Shown here: one piece after another, positions 1-8,226 of the stretch | Layout: each line of letters starts with the position of its first letter | Numbering within the stretch: the first letter of the stretch is position 1 | Assembly (NCBI GenBank): GCA_964502635.1 | Contig: CAZCXI010000039.1 | Coordinates: forward strand, 1 to 29,227 | Length of the DNA stretch: 29,227 nucleotides | From: C00003060 sp964502635 | GTDB lineage: Bacteria > Desulfobacterota > Desulfobacteria > Desulfobacterales > C00003060 | Direction of reading: 5' to 3' | Position numbers and translations under genes: made by a program | Notes under the pieces: model-generated | Told to the model about the DNA's origin: nothing | The model's database searches: none | Seen by the model: the letters and a program-made list of their open reading frames with translations, nothing else

Positions 1-1260
1 GATTGCGGCCCGCCGGTCTTTTGGCTGCTTTTTCAAGACGGCCGTAAACCAGAACGAGGAGCCCTTGCCTTCTTCACTTTCTACGCCAATCCGGCCGCCC
101 ATCATCTCTGAAAGCTGCTTTGAAATGGTCAGCCCCAACCCTGTGCCGCCGTATCTTCTGGTGTGGGAAGCGTCCACTTGTGAGAAAGATTTAAAGAGAC
201 GGTCCATGCGGTCCTTGGGGATCCCAATGCCGGTATCAATAACGCTAAAACGTATTGTGGCGTGGGTGTCGTCTTCTTCCTCCAGGGTCACACGAATGAC
301 GACTTCGCCCTTTTGCGTAAACTTGATGGCATTTCCTGCAAAATTGGTCAGGACCTGGCGCAATCGTCCTGGATCGCCGCGAACGAGCGAAGGCACGTCA
401 TGGTCCATCAGGCAAGAAAATTCGAGGCCCTTTTGCTGGGCCGTTGCTGCCAGGGTATCAGCAGTGTCTTCAAGTGTTGTCCTGAGGTCAAATTCGAGGA
501 CCTCCAAATCAAGTTTTCCGGCCTCGATCTTGGAAAAATCAAGGATCTGGTTGATCACTGCCAGAAGGGTATTGCCGCTGTTGCGGACTGCTTCGGCATA
601 GTCGCGCTGCTCGGCAGTCAATTCGGTGTCCAACAACAGCCCTGTCATGCCGATCACGCCGTTCATGGGGGTGCGGATCTCGTGGCTCATGTTGGCGAGA
701 AACTGGCTCTTGGCGATGTTGGCAGACTCTGCCGCTTCTTTGGTCTTTTTCAGTGCCTCCTCCGCTTGCTTGCGCTCCTCTATCTCCTTTCTGAGGTTTT
801 GCTCCGCCATCTCGCGTTCGGTGAGCGCCGACGTCAGCTGAGCCGTTTTTTGTTTTAGCTCTTTGTTGAGCTGACCAAGCTCGATGTTTCTGCCCTTAAC
901 CTCTCCCTCTAGGGAAACTCTGTCAGTGATGTTTCGACAAACCTCCACCCCAGCTAAGATGTTTCCCTCGCTATCAAGTAGTGGGAAACAGGCATTTTCC
1001 CAGTAGGAAGTTTTTCCATCTACTTCGAATGCGGTTCGGAGAACGGTATTCGCTTTACCTGTCTGGAAAGCCTTCTGCACGCCGCATCCCTCACAAATCT
1101 CGTCCTTTCTTTCATAGATGGCATAGCATTTCATGCCAACGTGCTCACCAAAAGCAGATTGCATTGCTTTATTCTGATAAATAATGCCAAAATTCTTATC
1201 TTGGATGGTGATTCCGTCAGAGAGATTGTCCAAAACTTGTTCATGAAGAGTAAAACTCAT
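1..1260 (-). CDS. PAS sensor histidine kinase, 3' end beyond the window
   Basis: Sensor kinase read from an ATG at 1260 and still open at base 1, giving at least 420 residues. A PAS domain covers about residues 1-115 and carries Cys45, Cys56 and Cys59 in a C-x10-C-x2-C arrangement. A charged coiled coil follows (about 115-175). The DHp H-box reads MSHEIRTPMN with phospho-accepting His193. The catalytic domain has the N-box (NAIKFT, about 310), G1 (DTGIGIP, about 342) and a GGTGLGL G2 box. The start is supported by GAGG seven bases upstream. There is no transmembrane segment, so it should be cytoplasmic. The stop codon is outside the window. Kinases of this layout often carry C-terminal receiver domains, but none is visible here. 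It is last in the regulator run, 126 bp after the double-receiver gene. The kinase call is firm; the signal sensed is unknown. Confidence 0.93.
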   Translation of the reverse strand, partial: MSFTLHEQVLDNLSDGITIQDKNFGIIYQNKAMQSAFGEHVGMKCYAIYERKDEICEGCGVQKAFQTGKANTVLRTAFEVDGKTSYWENACFPLLDSEGNILAGVEVCRNITDRVSLEGEVKGRNIELGQLNKELKQKTAQLTSALTEREMAEQNLRKEIEERKQAEEALKKTKEAAESANIAKSQFLANMSHEIRTPMNGVIGMTGLLLDTELTAEQRDYAEAVRNSGNTLLAVINQILDFSKIEAGKLDLEVLEFDLRTTLEDTADTLAATAQQKGLEFSCLMDHDVPSLVRGDPGRLRQVLTNFAGNAIKFTQKGEVVIRVTLEEEDDTHATIRFSVIDTGIGIPKDRMDRLFKSFSQVDASHTRRYGGTGLGLTISKQLSEMMGGRIGVESEEGKGSSFWFTAVLKKQPKDRRAAI

Positions 1261-1386
1261 GGTTCTGCCTCGCGATAGCGCCGGGATAAACCGGCAGGTT
1301 AGAGTGAATGAAAGAGTCATAGAGTAAAGGCATAATCAACCATACTGGCCCCGAGTCATGCGAGGTCTTCAGTGATGAACTCCTTT

Positions 1387-2121
1387 TCACAACAGCTCCT
1401 TCAGTTTTGCCTCGAGCAAATCAGGATCCACGGGTTTCTCAACAAAACCGGCGATGTCGTGGAATTTCAGGTTGTCATCATCTCTCATGCCGGGATATGC
1501 CGAACAAACCATAATCGGGAGTTTTTCAAAGTTTTCTCTTATTCTTGAAATCAACTCTATGCCATGCACCTGTGGCATCTTCATGTCTGTCACAACAAGG
1601 CTTATTGATTCCCTTTTCAGTATGTCCAGGGCATTTTCGGCGCTTGAACTGGTGAGGACCTTCCAGGGGCTTTTTCGCAAGACACGGGCGTACGACTTCA
1701 AGACATTTTCGTCATCATCCACAAACAGAATGCTTTTTGTCGGCTCTTCTTTTCTTCTTATGTCTCTTATGATGCCTTGCAGGTTATCCCTCAAGGCGGT
1801 GACATCGCCGGCAAGATACACAGGCGTGTTGCCATTCAGTGGCTTGAAGTCATTTTCCACGTTCATGTCGCGTGAGTAGAGAATCACAGGCAGATCAGGA
1901 TGTTCCCGCGTCGTTTTGAGAAGCACGTCGATCCATTCCCATTTCGACATGCTGGGTTCAAGAAGCAATATGTCCACATCGTGTTGGCTTATTTGCAAGG
2001 TCTCCTTCGTAGCTCGGACAAATGAAGCCTCATCATCCGCACCTCGCAACGTTTGTTCAATGAGTCCCGCCTCATATCCGTTTTCTATGAGGACATGAAA
2101 AACAATGCCTGCTTTTTCCAT
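1387..2121 (-). CDS. Double receiver protein, first receiver degenerate
   Basis: A 244-residue protein made only of receiver-like domains. The C-terminal receiver (about 128-244) is intact: acidic cluster DDD at 135-137, phospho-acceptor Asp179 in VVTDMKMP, Ser207, and Lys229 in EKP. The N-terminal half (about 5-125) has receiver-like secondary structure, but the beta-3 end reads LLLEPSM with Glu55 where the Asp should be. It lacks the double acidic pair and the KP lysine, so it is probably a pseudo-receiver, possibly locked in a phospho-mimic state. There is no output domain, so it may act as a phosphate sink or relay intermediate, or bind a partner. AGGAGG lies four bases before the ATG. 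It follows the receiver-PAS gene after 35 bp and precedes the PAS kinase. The receiver call is firm; the role is inference. Confidence 0.85.
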   Translation of the reverse strand: MEKAGIVFHVLIENGYEAGLIEQTLRGADDEASFVRATKETLQISQHDVDILLLEPSMSKWEWIDVLLKTTREHPDLPVILYSRDMNVENDFKPLNGNTPVYLAGDVTALRDNLQGIIRDIRRKEEPTKSILFVDDDENVLKSYARVLRKSPWKVLTSSSAENALDILKRESISLVVTDMKMPQVHGIELISRIRENFEKLPIMVCSAYPGMRDDDNLKFHDIAGFVEKPVDPDLLEAKLKELL

Positions 2122-2156
2122 AAGACCTCCTCAATAGGACTGTAAAACCGATTTGC

Positions 2157-2984
2157 CTAACCCCCCGCCTCTCTTAAGGTCACGACAACACCCTTTCCAC
2201 AGAACCTTCCTGACAGGGGCGCAAGGTTGATGTCATAGCCCTTCCCTGACAGCGGATGGTCCTTTAGCGTCTGGGGCGTGTTCGTCGAAAGCGCAGTGGC
2301 CATTTTTTCTTCCACCTCGGTTGAAAAATAATCGTTCAGATTATTGCCCAGCTGGATGCGCTGACCAAATCCGGGTAAGGATTGGGCCTCTTTGTTGATA
2401 AGTACAATCGCTCCATCAGCACTGACGCCCAAGATCGCTGCGGGCACGTCCTCGAGGACGGCATGGGAAAGCTCCAGGGCCTGGTTTTGCATCTCGATCT
2501 CCTTGGTCCTTTCCTGAACCATTGCCTCCAAATTCTCGTTCATTTTGCTCAACTCTTTATTTTGTTGCAGAACCTGTTCGTGAAGCGTTTTGTTGGCCTG
2601 TATAAGGTCATACTGGTCCAAGGCCTGCTTGATCTCCAACCTTAAACTCTGATCATTCCAGGGTTTCAGGAAGAATTTATAGATGTGTCCCTTGTTAATG
2701 GACTCCGTAATGGTGTCCACCTCCGTGTAGCCGGTGAGGACGATGCGAAGGGCATCCGGGTAGGATTCCTTCACCCTGGCAAGAAACTCGGTGCCGCTCA
2801 TCTCGGGCATCCTTTGATCACTGATCACCAGGTGAACATCATTTTGTTCCAGGATTTTCAGGCCTTCGTCTCCGCTTGAAGCGGTCAGGAGGCGGTAACC
2901 GTCTTTTCGAAGCAATCGCTTCAAGGCATGCAAGATATTCTGCTCATCATCCACACACAGGACGGTATGGTTGTCATCGTTCAT
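2157..2984 (-). CDS. Response regulator, receiver-coiled coil-PAS
   Basis: A 275-residue response regulator. The receiver (about 5-125) has the acidic pair in VDDE and phospho-acceptor Asp56 in VISDQRMP. The T of LTGY and the K of LKPW are also present. A coiled coil (about 130-185) links it to a PAS-like domain (about 185-265). It has no HD-GYP, GGDEF or kinase output, although its receiver closely resembles those of the two HD-GYP genes upstream. It may pass the phospho-signal to a partner through the PAS or coiled coil. An upstream in-frame GTG at 2993 would lie inside the ribosome binding site GAGGTGAGG, so the ATG at 2984 is preferred. It lies 44 bp after the HDOD gene. Family call is good; function is unknown. 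Confidence 0.85.
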   Translation of the reverse strand: MNDDNHTVLCVDDEQNILHALKRLLRKDGYRLLTASSGDEGLKILEQNDVHLVISDQRMPEMSGTEFLARVKESYPDALRIVLTGYTEVDTITESINKGHIYKFFLKPWNDQSLRLEIKQALDQYDLIQANKTLHEQVLQQNKELSKMNENLEAMVQERTKEIEMQNQALELSHAVLEDVPAAILGVSADGAIVLINKEAQSLPGFGQRIQLGNNLNDYFSTEVEEKMATALSTNTPQTLKDHPLSGKGYDINLAPLSGRFCGKGVVVTLREAGG

Positions 2985-3028
2985 TGTCCTCACCTCACAG
3001 CCATTTAACCAGGGCCGGTAACAAGTAC

Positions 3029-3889
3029 CTATCTCCCTTTCTCTAGGAAAAATTCACAAGCGGCATCGATTTCGGTGGCTACCTCCGGAAACCAGTCGGA
3101 CACGCCTTCCAGTTGGGGCGCCATCTTCGCTGCGGCCTCAGGATGGATTCCGGAAAGGTCAGGCTCGCCATCCGAACCGATCTTGCAGTGGTTGACGATG
3201 CAGTCGGCGACATGCACCAGCATTAATAAGTCAAGATTCACGGCACTTTTTCTGACAGCGTGGTGGTACGTGACGGCCTCTATCAAGCCGGGAGGAAGCC
3301 GCCATTTCTTGGCCAGACGCCCCCCGATTTGTGCATGGTCGGCGGGCAGCAGCTTTTTTTCCGCCTCATAAAACGATTGGCCATTGTCCTGTATGGATTC
3401 CCAAACCTGGCCGAAAAGGTCCTTGAAATATTGCGCCAGGACGACCTTTCCCACATCATGGAGGATGCCGGCCACAAATGCCTCGTCAGGGCTGGCAAGA
3501 CGCGTGTCCTCTGCCAGGTTCCTGCCGGTCACGGCCACTGCAATGGAATGTTTCCAGAAGTTCTTCATGTCAAAGGCCTCAATGACCTCCCTTCCGGAAA
3601 AGGCTTCTATAATCGAGACCGACACAACGGCGTTTCGGACGGTGTTGAAACCCAGTACGGTCACGGCGTGGGAAATGGTGTTTATTTTGGCCTGGAATCC
3701 GTAAAAGGCCGAGTTCACCAGCCTCAGGAGCTTGGAGACAATGGCCTGGTCCTTTTCGATGGTCATACTCAGCTCTCTTGTGGAGGTGTCGGTGTCCTGG
3801 AGCATCCTGTTTACCGTCACTGCCACGCTGGGCAGGGTCGGGATGTCCCGGATACGATCGAGCTTGTTTAGAAATGTCTGTTCGTCCAT
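3029..3889 (-). CDS. HDOD domain signalling protein
   Basis: A 286-residue protein. The HDOD domain covers about residues 10-205 and contains the family's motifs: LPTLPSVAV-like entry, LRLVNSAFYG (about 55-64), FWKHSIAVA around His114, and GILHDVGKVVL with His144-Asp145. HDOD domains are HD-superfamily relatives usually thought to be non-catalytic scaffolds in signalling and motility control. The C-terminal 80 residues are helical and unassigned. It lies in a run of receiver and HD-GYP genes, ten bases downstream of the receiver-HD-GYP gene at 3900-5437, which suggests translational coupling and a shared pathway. No strong Shine-Dalgarno precedes the ATG, consistent with coupling. HDOD membership is confident; the specific role is not known. 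Confidence 0.9.
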   Translation of the reverse strand: MDEQTFLNKLDRIRDIPTLPSVAVTVNRMLQDTDTSTRELSMTIEKDQAIVSKLLRLVNSAFYGFQAKINTISHAVTVLGFNTVRNAVVSVSIIEAFSGREVIEAFDMKNFWKHSIAVAVTGRNLAEDTRLASPDEAFVAGILHDVGKVVLAQYFKDLFGQVWESIQDNGQSFYEAEKKLLPADHAQIGGRLAKKWRLPPGLIEAVTYHHAVRKSAVNLDLLMLVHVADCIVNHCKIGSDGEPDLSGIHPEAAAKMAPQLEGVSDWFPEVATEIDAACEFFLEKGR

Positions 3890-3899
3890 GGCTGGTCGT

Positions 3900-5437
3900 T
3901 CAGTGATTCGTCATCTCTTGTTGCTTCTTGTCTGACCCTTTCGTCACATATATGACATCGGTTATGGGGTCATTTTTGTGAAGTTCCCTGAGTTTGGTGA
4001 TGTAATCTTTCCTCAATTGCGCCTGACGAGACAGTAAGAACTTGCCGCTGGAAGAATAGACCGGCCTTGACAGGACCATGCCTTCCCTCAGGTCGTCAAT
4101 GGACACCGCCTCTTCGCTCGCACAGGTTGCCCCTCTTGTCTTGATGAGGTTCAAGAGGACCTTGACAACATCGGGGTCATACCGGGTAAAGCCGTTCTGC
4201 TTCAGATGGANNNNNNNNNNNNNNNNNNNNNNNNNNNNNNNNNNNNNNNNNNNNNNNNNNNNNNNNNNNNNNNNNNNNNNNNNNNNNNNNNNNNNNNNNN
4301 NNNNNNNNNNAGGACCTTGACAACATCGGGGTCATACCGGGTAAAGCCGTTCTGCTTCAGATGGAGGACGGCGCTTTCCCGCAAAGTCTCCTCCCTGGCA
4401 CAAGCGATCTCTTGCCTGTTGACATTCTTGAGTTGTCCCGCCATATCGATCTTGAGGTTCACAAGCTTGTCATAGGCATCGGCCACGGCGATGATTCTTG
4501 CCCCCAGAGGGATCTCTTCTTCGGCCAACTGATCCGGGTACCCTTGGCCATCATATTGTTCGTGGTGGCCCCTGATCATCAACCCGACATGGTCCAGGTT
4601 GTCGATGAACTGCACTGTTGCCTGGCCCGCCTGCGGGTGGTTCCGAAATAAGTCCCTGTCTCTTGGGCTCCATTTGTCCTCCTCATATTGCAAGAGTTTC
4701 GCAGGAAACCCGAGCTTTCCGATATCGTGTAAAAGCGCGGCGATTTCTATGGGGGTGATCTCCTCTTCAGGCAGGTTGAGAAGCCCGGCGATGTCACGGG
4801 AAATCGTGCTTACGCGCCTTCCATGGCCTGCGAGCATCGGGTTATACATCTCAACGAGCGAGACAAAAGCCCTTACCGTGTTATAGAGATTCGATTCGAG
4901 TTCCTTGTTCAGGCGAGACAGGGCTTCATTCTTCTCGATGATTTCCTTGGCTCGCTCAGCCACCTTTTCTTCCAGATGTTTGTTAAGTTCTCTTAGTTTC
5001 TTGTTTTGTCTTCCCGTCAGGGCCAGCAACCGCCGGTTTTCCACTGCAAGTTCATACTGCTCAAGGGACTGTCTCACCTGAAGCAGAAGATCTTCGTCAT
5101 TCCAGGGTTTGGTCAGGTATCTATGGATCTCTCCCTTGTTCACGGCCTCGACAATGGCATCCATGTCGGAATAGCCGGTTAAAAGGATGCGTATGGCACG
5201 GGGAAAGATCTTCTTCGCCTTTTCCAGGAACTGGGCGCCGTTCATCCCTGGCATCTTCTGATCCGAAATGATCAGGGAAAAGGGCTTTTCAGCCTCCTGG
5301 AGGTGCTGGATGCCTTCCTCTCCGCTCGCCGCCGTATAAATAGTATAGCCGTCCTTGCGAAAAGTCCGCTGAAGGGCCTTGGTGATGGGTGCTTCGTCAT
5401 CCACGAGAAGCAATGTGTGTTTGTATTTTAAGGCCAT
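3900..5437 (-). CDS. Receiver-HD-GYP phosphodiesterase, interrupted by an assembly gap
   Basis: A response regulator predicted to hydrolyse cyclic di-GMP. As deposited the reading frame is broken by 100 Ns, but collapsing the 55-bp duplicated flank plus the Ns (155 bp removed) gives 1383 bp, exactly 460 codons plus stop, in one frame. The receiver (1-125) has Asp59 as phospho-acceptor and the KPWND lysine. A coiled coil follows (about 130-185). The HD-GYP domain (about 185-380) has His237-Asp238 and the H-H-E-x-x-D-G-x-G-Y-P motif at 291-301. The usual ALTxxRPYR stretch is replaced by KLVNLKIDM. The last 80 residues contain an LREGMVLSRPVYSSSG segment of the kind found next to HD-GYP domains. 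It starts two bases after the stop of the next upstream HD-GYP gene. The apparent separate small frame at 3900-4154 is only its C terminus. Confidence 0.9.
4156..4210. repeat. 55-bp contig-end overlap, left copy
   Basis: These 55 bases are identical, in the same orientation, to 4311-4365 on the other side of the N run. Both copies encode the same stretch of the HD-GYP protein (around DPDVVKVLLNL), so this is an unmerged overlap of two contigs rather than a biological repeat. Confidence 0.95.
4211..4310. other. Assembly gap of exactly 100 N
   Basis: A run of exactly 100 N, the usual placeholder for a gap of unknown size. The flanks overlap by 55 bp and the reading frame closes perfectly when they are merged, so the true gap length is probably minus 55 and no sequence is missing. 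Confidence 0.97.
4311..4365. repeat. 55-bp contig-end overlap, right copy
   Basis: Second copy of the 55-bp contig-end overlap, identical to 4156-4210. It should be merged with the left copy to restore the receiver-HD-GYP gene. Confidence 0.95.
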
Positions 5438-5439
5438 AT

Positions 5440-6474
5440 TCAGCTCAGTAGTTTCAAGAATGCTTCCAGTATGTCCGGGTCAAATACCTTATCGGCAAGC
5501 CTCTTCATCTCGGCGAGTGCTTTTTCCGCAGGCCATGCCTTCTTGTAGGGACGCGAATGGGTCAGGGCATCAAAGATATCCGCGATAGTCACGATTCTGG
5601 CAGCCAAGGGGATAGACTCCCCCTTTAGTCCGTCAGGATATCCTCTTCCATCCCAGCGTTCGTGATGACTCCGGGCTATCTCCCGTGCGGTCTGGTAAAA
5701 AGGTTTCTTGCCCAGGATCTTTTCCCCGACAATGGTATGCGTCTTCATCACCGTCCACTCTTCATCGGTCAGTGGCCCTGCTTTTTTCAAGATGTTGTCA
5801 GGGATGTTGATTTTTCCAACATCGTGCATGATGCTGGAGAAACCGATCTGCTCCGATTCCGCTGGAGATAGGCCAAGGCTTATGCAGATATCGCGAGTCA
5901 GGTCCTGAATCCTGTGGACGTGATGTCCGGTATCATCATCCTTGGCCTCAGCTGCCATGGCGAGCATGACGATCCCTTCCCGCACCGCGTCTTCAAGCTG
6001 CAAGGTTCGCTCATGGACCAGATGATCAAGGTTTTCGTTGATAAGCTTTAACTGCACATTTTGGTCACGGGTCAATTTCTGAAGTCGTCTGTTTTCAACG
6101 GTCAAGTTGTGGTGCTCAAAGGCACTGGCAATCGTGCCTTTCAGAATCTCGGGTTCCCAAGGTTTTGTGAGATAGCTGAAGATTTGTGAGCGGTTGATGG
6201 CAGCCATGGCGTTTTCCAGGCTGGCATAGCCTGTCATCAATATCCGGACTACATCTGGTGCTTGCTCTTTAACAGTCTCCAGAAAGGCGACTCCATCCAT
6301 TTCAGGCATCATATTATCGGTCAGAACCACACCTACATGGTAGTCTTTCATGAGATCAAGGCCTGCCTTTGCTGAATTGGCCGAGTAAATGGTGTAGCCT
6401 TCCTTCCTGAGATGACGTTTCAAGCTGCTAAGTACATTCGACTCATCATCTACGAGTAATAAATTTCTATTCAT
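5440..6474 (-). CDS. Receiver-HD-GYP cyclic di-GMP phosphodiesterase (RpfG-like)
   Basis: A 344-residue response regulator. The receiver (1-120) has VDDE, phospho-acceptor Asp53 in LTDNMMPEMDG, the LMTGY threonine and KPW lysine. A coiled coil (about 125-165) leads to a complete HD-GYP domain (about 165-344). That domain has H-x-x-R around His187, IMHDVGKINIP with His217-Asp218, KTHT with His246, HHERWDGRGYP at 270-280 and FDALTHSRPYKKAWP at about 301-315. All metal and GYP residues are present, so it should degrade c-di-GMP when phosphorylated. It begins 17 bases after the receiver-kinase gene, its likely phosphodonor by position, and ends two bases before the next HD-GYP gene. No clear Shine-Dalgarno is seen before the ATG, consistent with coupling. 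Confidence in the enzyme class is high. Confidence 0.93.
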   Translation of the reverse strand: MNRNLLLVDDESNVLSSLKRHLRKEGYTIYSANSAKAGLDLMKDYHVGVVLTDNMMPEMDGVAFLETVKEQAPDVVRILMTGYASLENAMAAINRSQIFSYLTKPWEPEILKGTIASAFEHHNLTVENRRLQKLTRDQNVQLKLINENLDHLVHERTLQLEDAVREGIVMLAMAAEAKDDDTGHHVHRIQDLTRDICISLGLSPAESEQIGFSSIMHDVGKINIPDNILKKAGPLTDEEWTVMKTHTIVGEKILGKKPFYQTAREIARSHHERWDGRGYPDGLKGESIPLAARIVTIADIFDALTHSRPYKKAWPAEKALAEMKRLADKVFDPDILEAFLKLLS

Positions 6475-6491
6475 TTGACCGGGCTTTCGGA

Positions 6492-7835
6492 CTAGTCGCT
6501 ATTGACCGGTATCCGGATCGTAAATGTGGTCCCCTTGCCCACCGTACTGGTCACGCCAAGGGTTCCCTTGTGCTTCTTGATAATGTTGTATGAGACGTTG
6601 AGGCCCAGGCCGGTTCCTTTCCCAACCTCCTTGGTGGTAAAAAACGGATCGAATATTTTGGGGAGGTTCTCCTTGGCAATGCCTGAGCCCGTGTCGTTGA
6701 TTTCAATCTCCACATAGCCATTATCAGCTCGCGTGGCGATCTTGATCTCGCCCTTCTTTTCTATGGCCTGGCCTGCGTTGACCAGCAGATTCATAAAGAC
6801 CTGGTTGAGCTGGTGGGGATAACACTGGATGATGGGCAGGTCTCCATAAGCTTTTGTGACCGTGGTCTTATATTTGAGCTCGTTCCAGACAACATTCAGT
6901 GTGGATTCAAGGCATTGATTGATATCTGCAGATTGCAACTTGTCTTCACCAGGGTGGGCGAAGTCCTTCAGATCAAGGACGATCTTCTTGATGCGCTCCG
7001 TTCCTTCCCGGCTTTCTTCAACCAGGTTCTTCACGTCATCCAAGATAAAATCCATATCCATCTCATCTTCCAGCGCCACAATGCGTTCCACCTGCCCTGA
7101 AAGGGCGCTACAGCACTTCTCTCTGGCCATGATGTCCTCGAGATCTTCAACCAGCTTCCTGTATTTTCCGATGAGGGTGCTGAAATCCTTTTCATAATCG
7201 GCCAATGTCTTCAGATTACTGCTCACAAACCCGGTGGGATTATTGATCTCGTGGGCCACGCCTGCGGCAAGCTGGCCGATGGAGGCCATCTTTTCAGACT
7301 GAATCATTTGCGCCTGTGTGTCCTTTAATCTTGCCAGTGTCTGCTCGAATTCCTCTTTGCTCTTCTGAAGCGCGGTGGTGCGCTCTGAAACCATCTGCTC
7401 CAGACGTTCACGGTAGGTGCGGTTATCGATTTCAAGTTGACGACGGTGCAGCACGTTGTTGACGCTGATCAGCACCGCTTTGGGATGAAAGGGTTTGACA
7501 ATGTAGTCATGAACGCCAATGTCCAAAGCTGCCTGTGCAACAGTCGGGTCGTCCATGACGGACACGACCACCGCGGCCGTATCCGGATATTCGGCCAGGA
7601 CGAGTCGGACAAGGTCCAGGCCGGATTCACCCGGCAGGTTGATGTCGGAAAGGACGACCTCGAAATGGTCTTCCTTCAAGCATGAACGGGCTTCCAGGGC
7701 GTTTGCGGCCAGGCTGCACTGGTAGCCGGCCTTTTCAAGGATTTGTCTGAGCAGACGCCGAATAGGCTCTTCATCATCTACGATCAAGATTTTTGTCATC
7801 GTTGCCTTCCGAGTGTCTTTCAAGTCTTCCTGCAT
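6492..7835 (-). CDS. Receiver-histidine kinase
   Basis: A 447-residue soluble kinase with an N-terminal receiver (about 14-130), phospho-acceptor Asp64 in VLSDINLP and the VKPF lysine. A coiled coil follows (about 135-185), then DHp (GQLAAGVAHEINNP, His195) with a long helical insert. The HATPase domain has the N-box MNLLVNAGQAI, G1 DTGSGIA, F-box FDPFFTT and G2 GKGTGLGL. The start at 7835 has GGAGG six bases upstream and overlaps the previous gene's stop by 16 bases. An internal ATG at 7799 with GGAAGG is the alternative, and the longer GTG start at 7889 has no support. Receiver-first kinases often sense phosphorylation from another kinase. By position it probably phosphorylates the receivers around it. 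It is one of only two proteins in this cluster with an ATP-binding kinase domain. Confidence 0.93.
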   Translation of the reverse strand: MQEDLKDTRKATMTKILIVDDEEPIRRLLRQILEKAGYQCSLAANALEARSCLKEDHFEVVLSDINLPGESGLDLVRLVLAEYPDTAAVVVSVMDDPTVAQAALDIGVHDYIVKPFHPKAVLISVNNVLHRRQLEIDNRTYRERLEQMVSERTTALQKSKEEFEQTLARLKDTQAQMIQSEKMASIGQLAAGVAHEINNPTGFVSSNLKTLADYEKDFSTLIGKYRKLVEDLEDIMAREKCCSALSGQVERIVALEDEMDMDFILDDVKNLVEESREGTERIKKIVLDLKDFAHPGEDKLQSADINQCLESTLNVVWNELKYKTTVTKAYGDLPIIQCYPHQLNQVFMNLLVNAGQAIEKKGEIKIATRADNGYVEIEINDTGSGIAKENLPKIFDPFFTTKEVGKGTGLGLNVSYNIIKKHKGTLGVTSTVGKGTTFTIRIPVNSD

Positions 7836-8212
7836 TGTTGTCCTCCCTTTATTGTCAGTTTCCGGACCGCGTTGAGCATGGCTGCCCACTCGAAGGGCTT
7901 GGAAAAGCTGTGTCGCACACCCAGGGTCCTCGCCATGTGCAGGTAGTCCTGTGGTCGGATCCGACCTCCCCCGGACATGGCGATGATGTTGACACCACGG
8001 AACTCGTGCCGAAGCGCCATGATGGTTTCCAAACCATCCTTCTCAGGCATAACAATGTCTGTGATCACCAGGTGGGCTGGTTCCTCGCGGAAAAGTCTGA
8101 TCCCCACCCGGCCATCCGGGGCTTCCACAACCTCGTAGCCTGCACGTTCCAGCCTTTGCCGAAGCATGGAGCGAAATTGAACGTCGTCGTCAATGATAAG
8201 AATGCGGACCAT
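7820..8212 (-). CDS. Stand-alone receiver (CheY-like) response regulator
   Basis: A 130-residue single receiver. It has the acidic run IIDDD (8-10), phospho-acceptor Asp52 in VITDIVMPEKDG, Ser in AMSGG, and the FSKPFEW lysine. There is no output domain, so it may act by protein-protein contact or as a phosphorelay shuttle. The ATG at 8212 is 14 bases after the stop of the upstream pseudo-receiver gene, with GGGAG ten bases upstream. A GTG at 8251 would extend the protein into the previous gene and is not preferred. Its 3' end overlaps the start of the receiver-kinase gene, which supports co-translation. The family call is firm. Confidence 0.9.
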   Translation of the reverse strand: MVRILIIDDDVQFRSMLRQRLERAGYEVVEAPDGRVGIRLFREEPAHLVITDIVMPEKDGLETIMALRHEFRGVNIIAMSGGGRIRPQDYLHMARTLGVRHSFSKPFEWAAMLNAVRKLTIKGGQQCRKT

Positions 8213-8226
8213 GGCTGGTTGTCTCC

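Noticed and set aside
1280..1295. Small hairpin GCCGG-N6-CCGGC between the double receiver and PAS kinase genes
   Set aside because: Only five base pairs, no T-tract and no conservation evidence; such stems are expected by chance in GC-rich leaders.
3900..4154. Separate small gene of 84 codons starting with TTG
   Set aside because: It is the C terminus of the receiver-HD-GYP gene; the frame joins exactly once the duplicated 55 bp and the Ns are collapsed.
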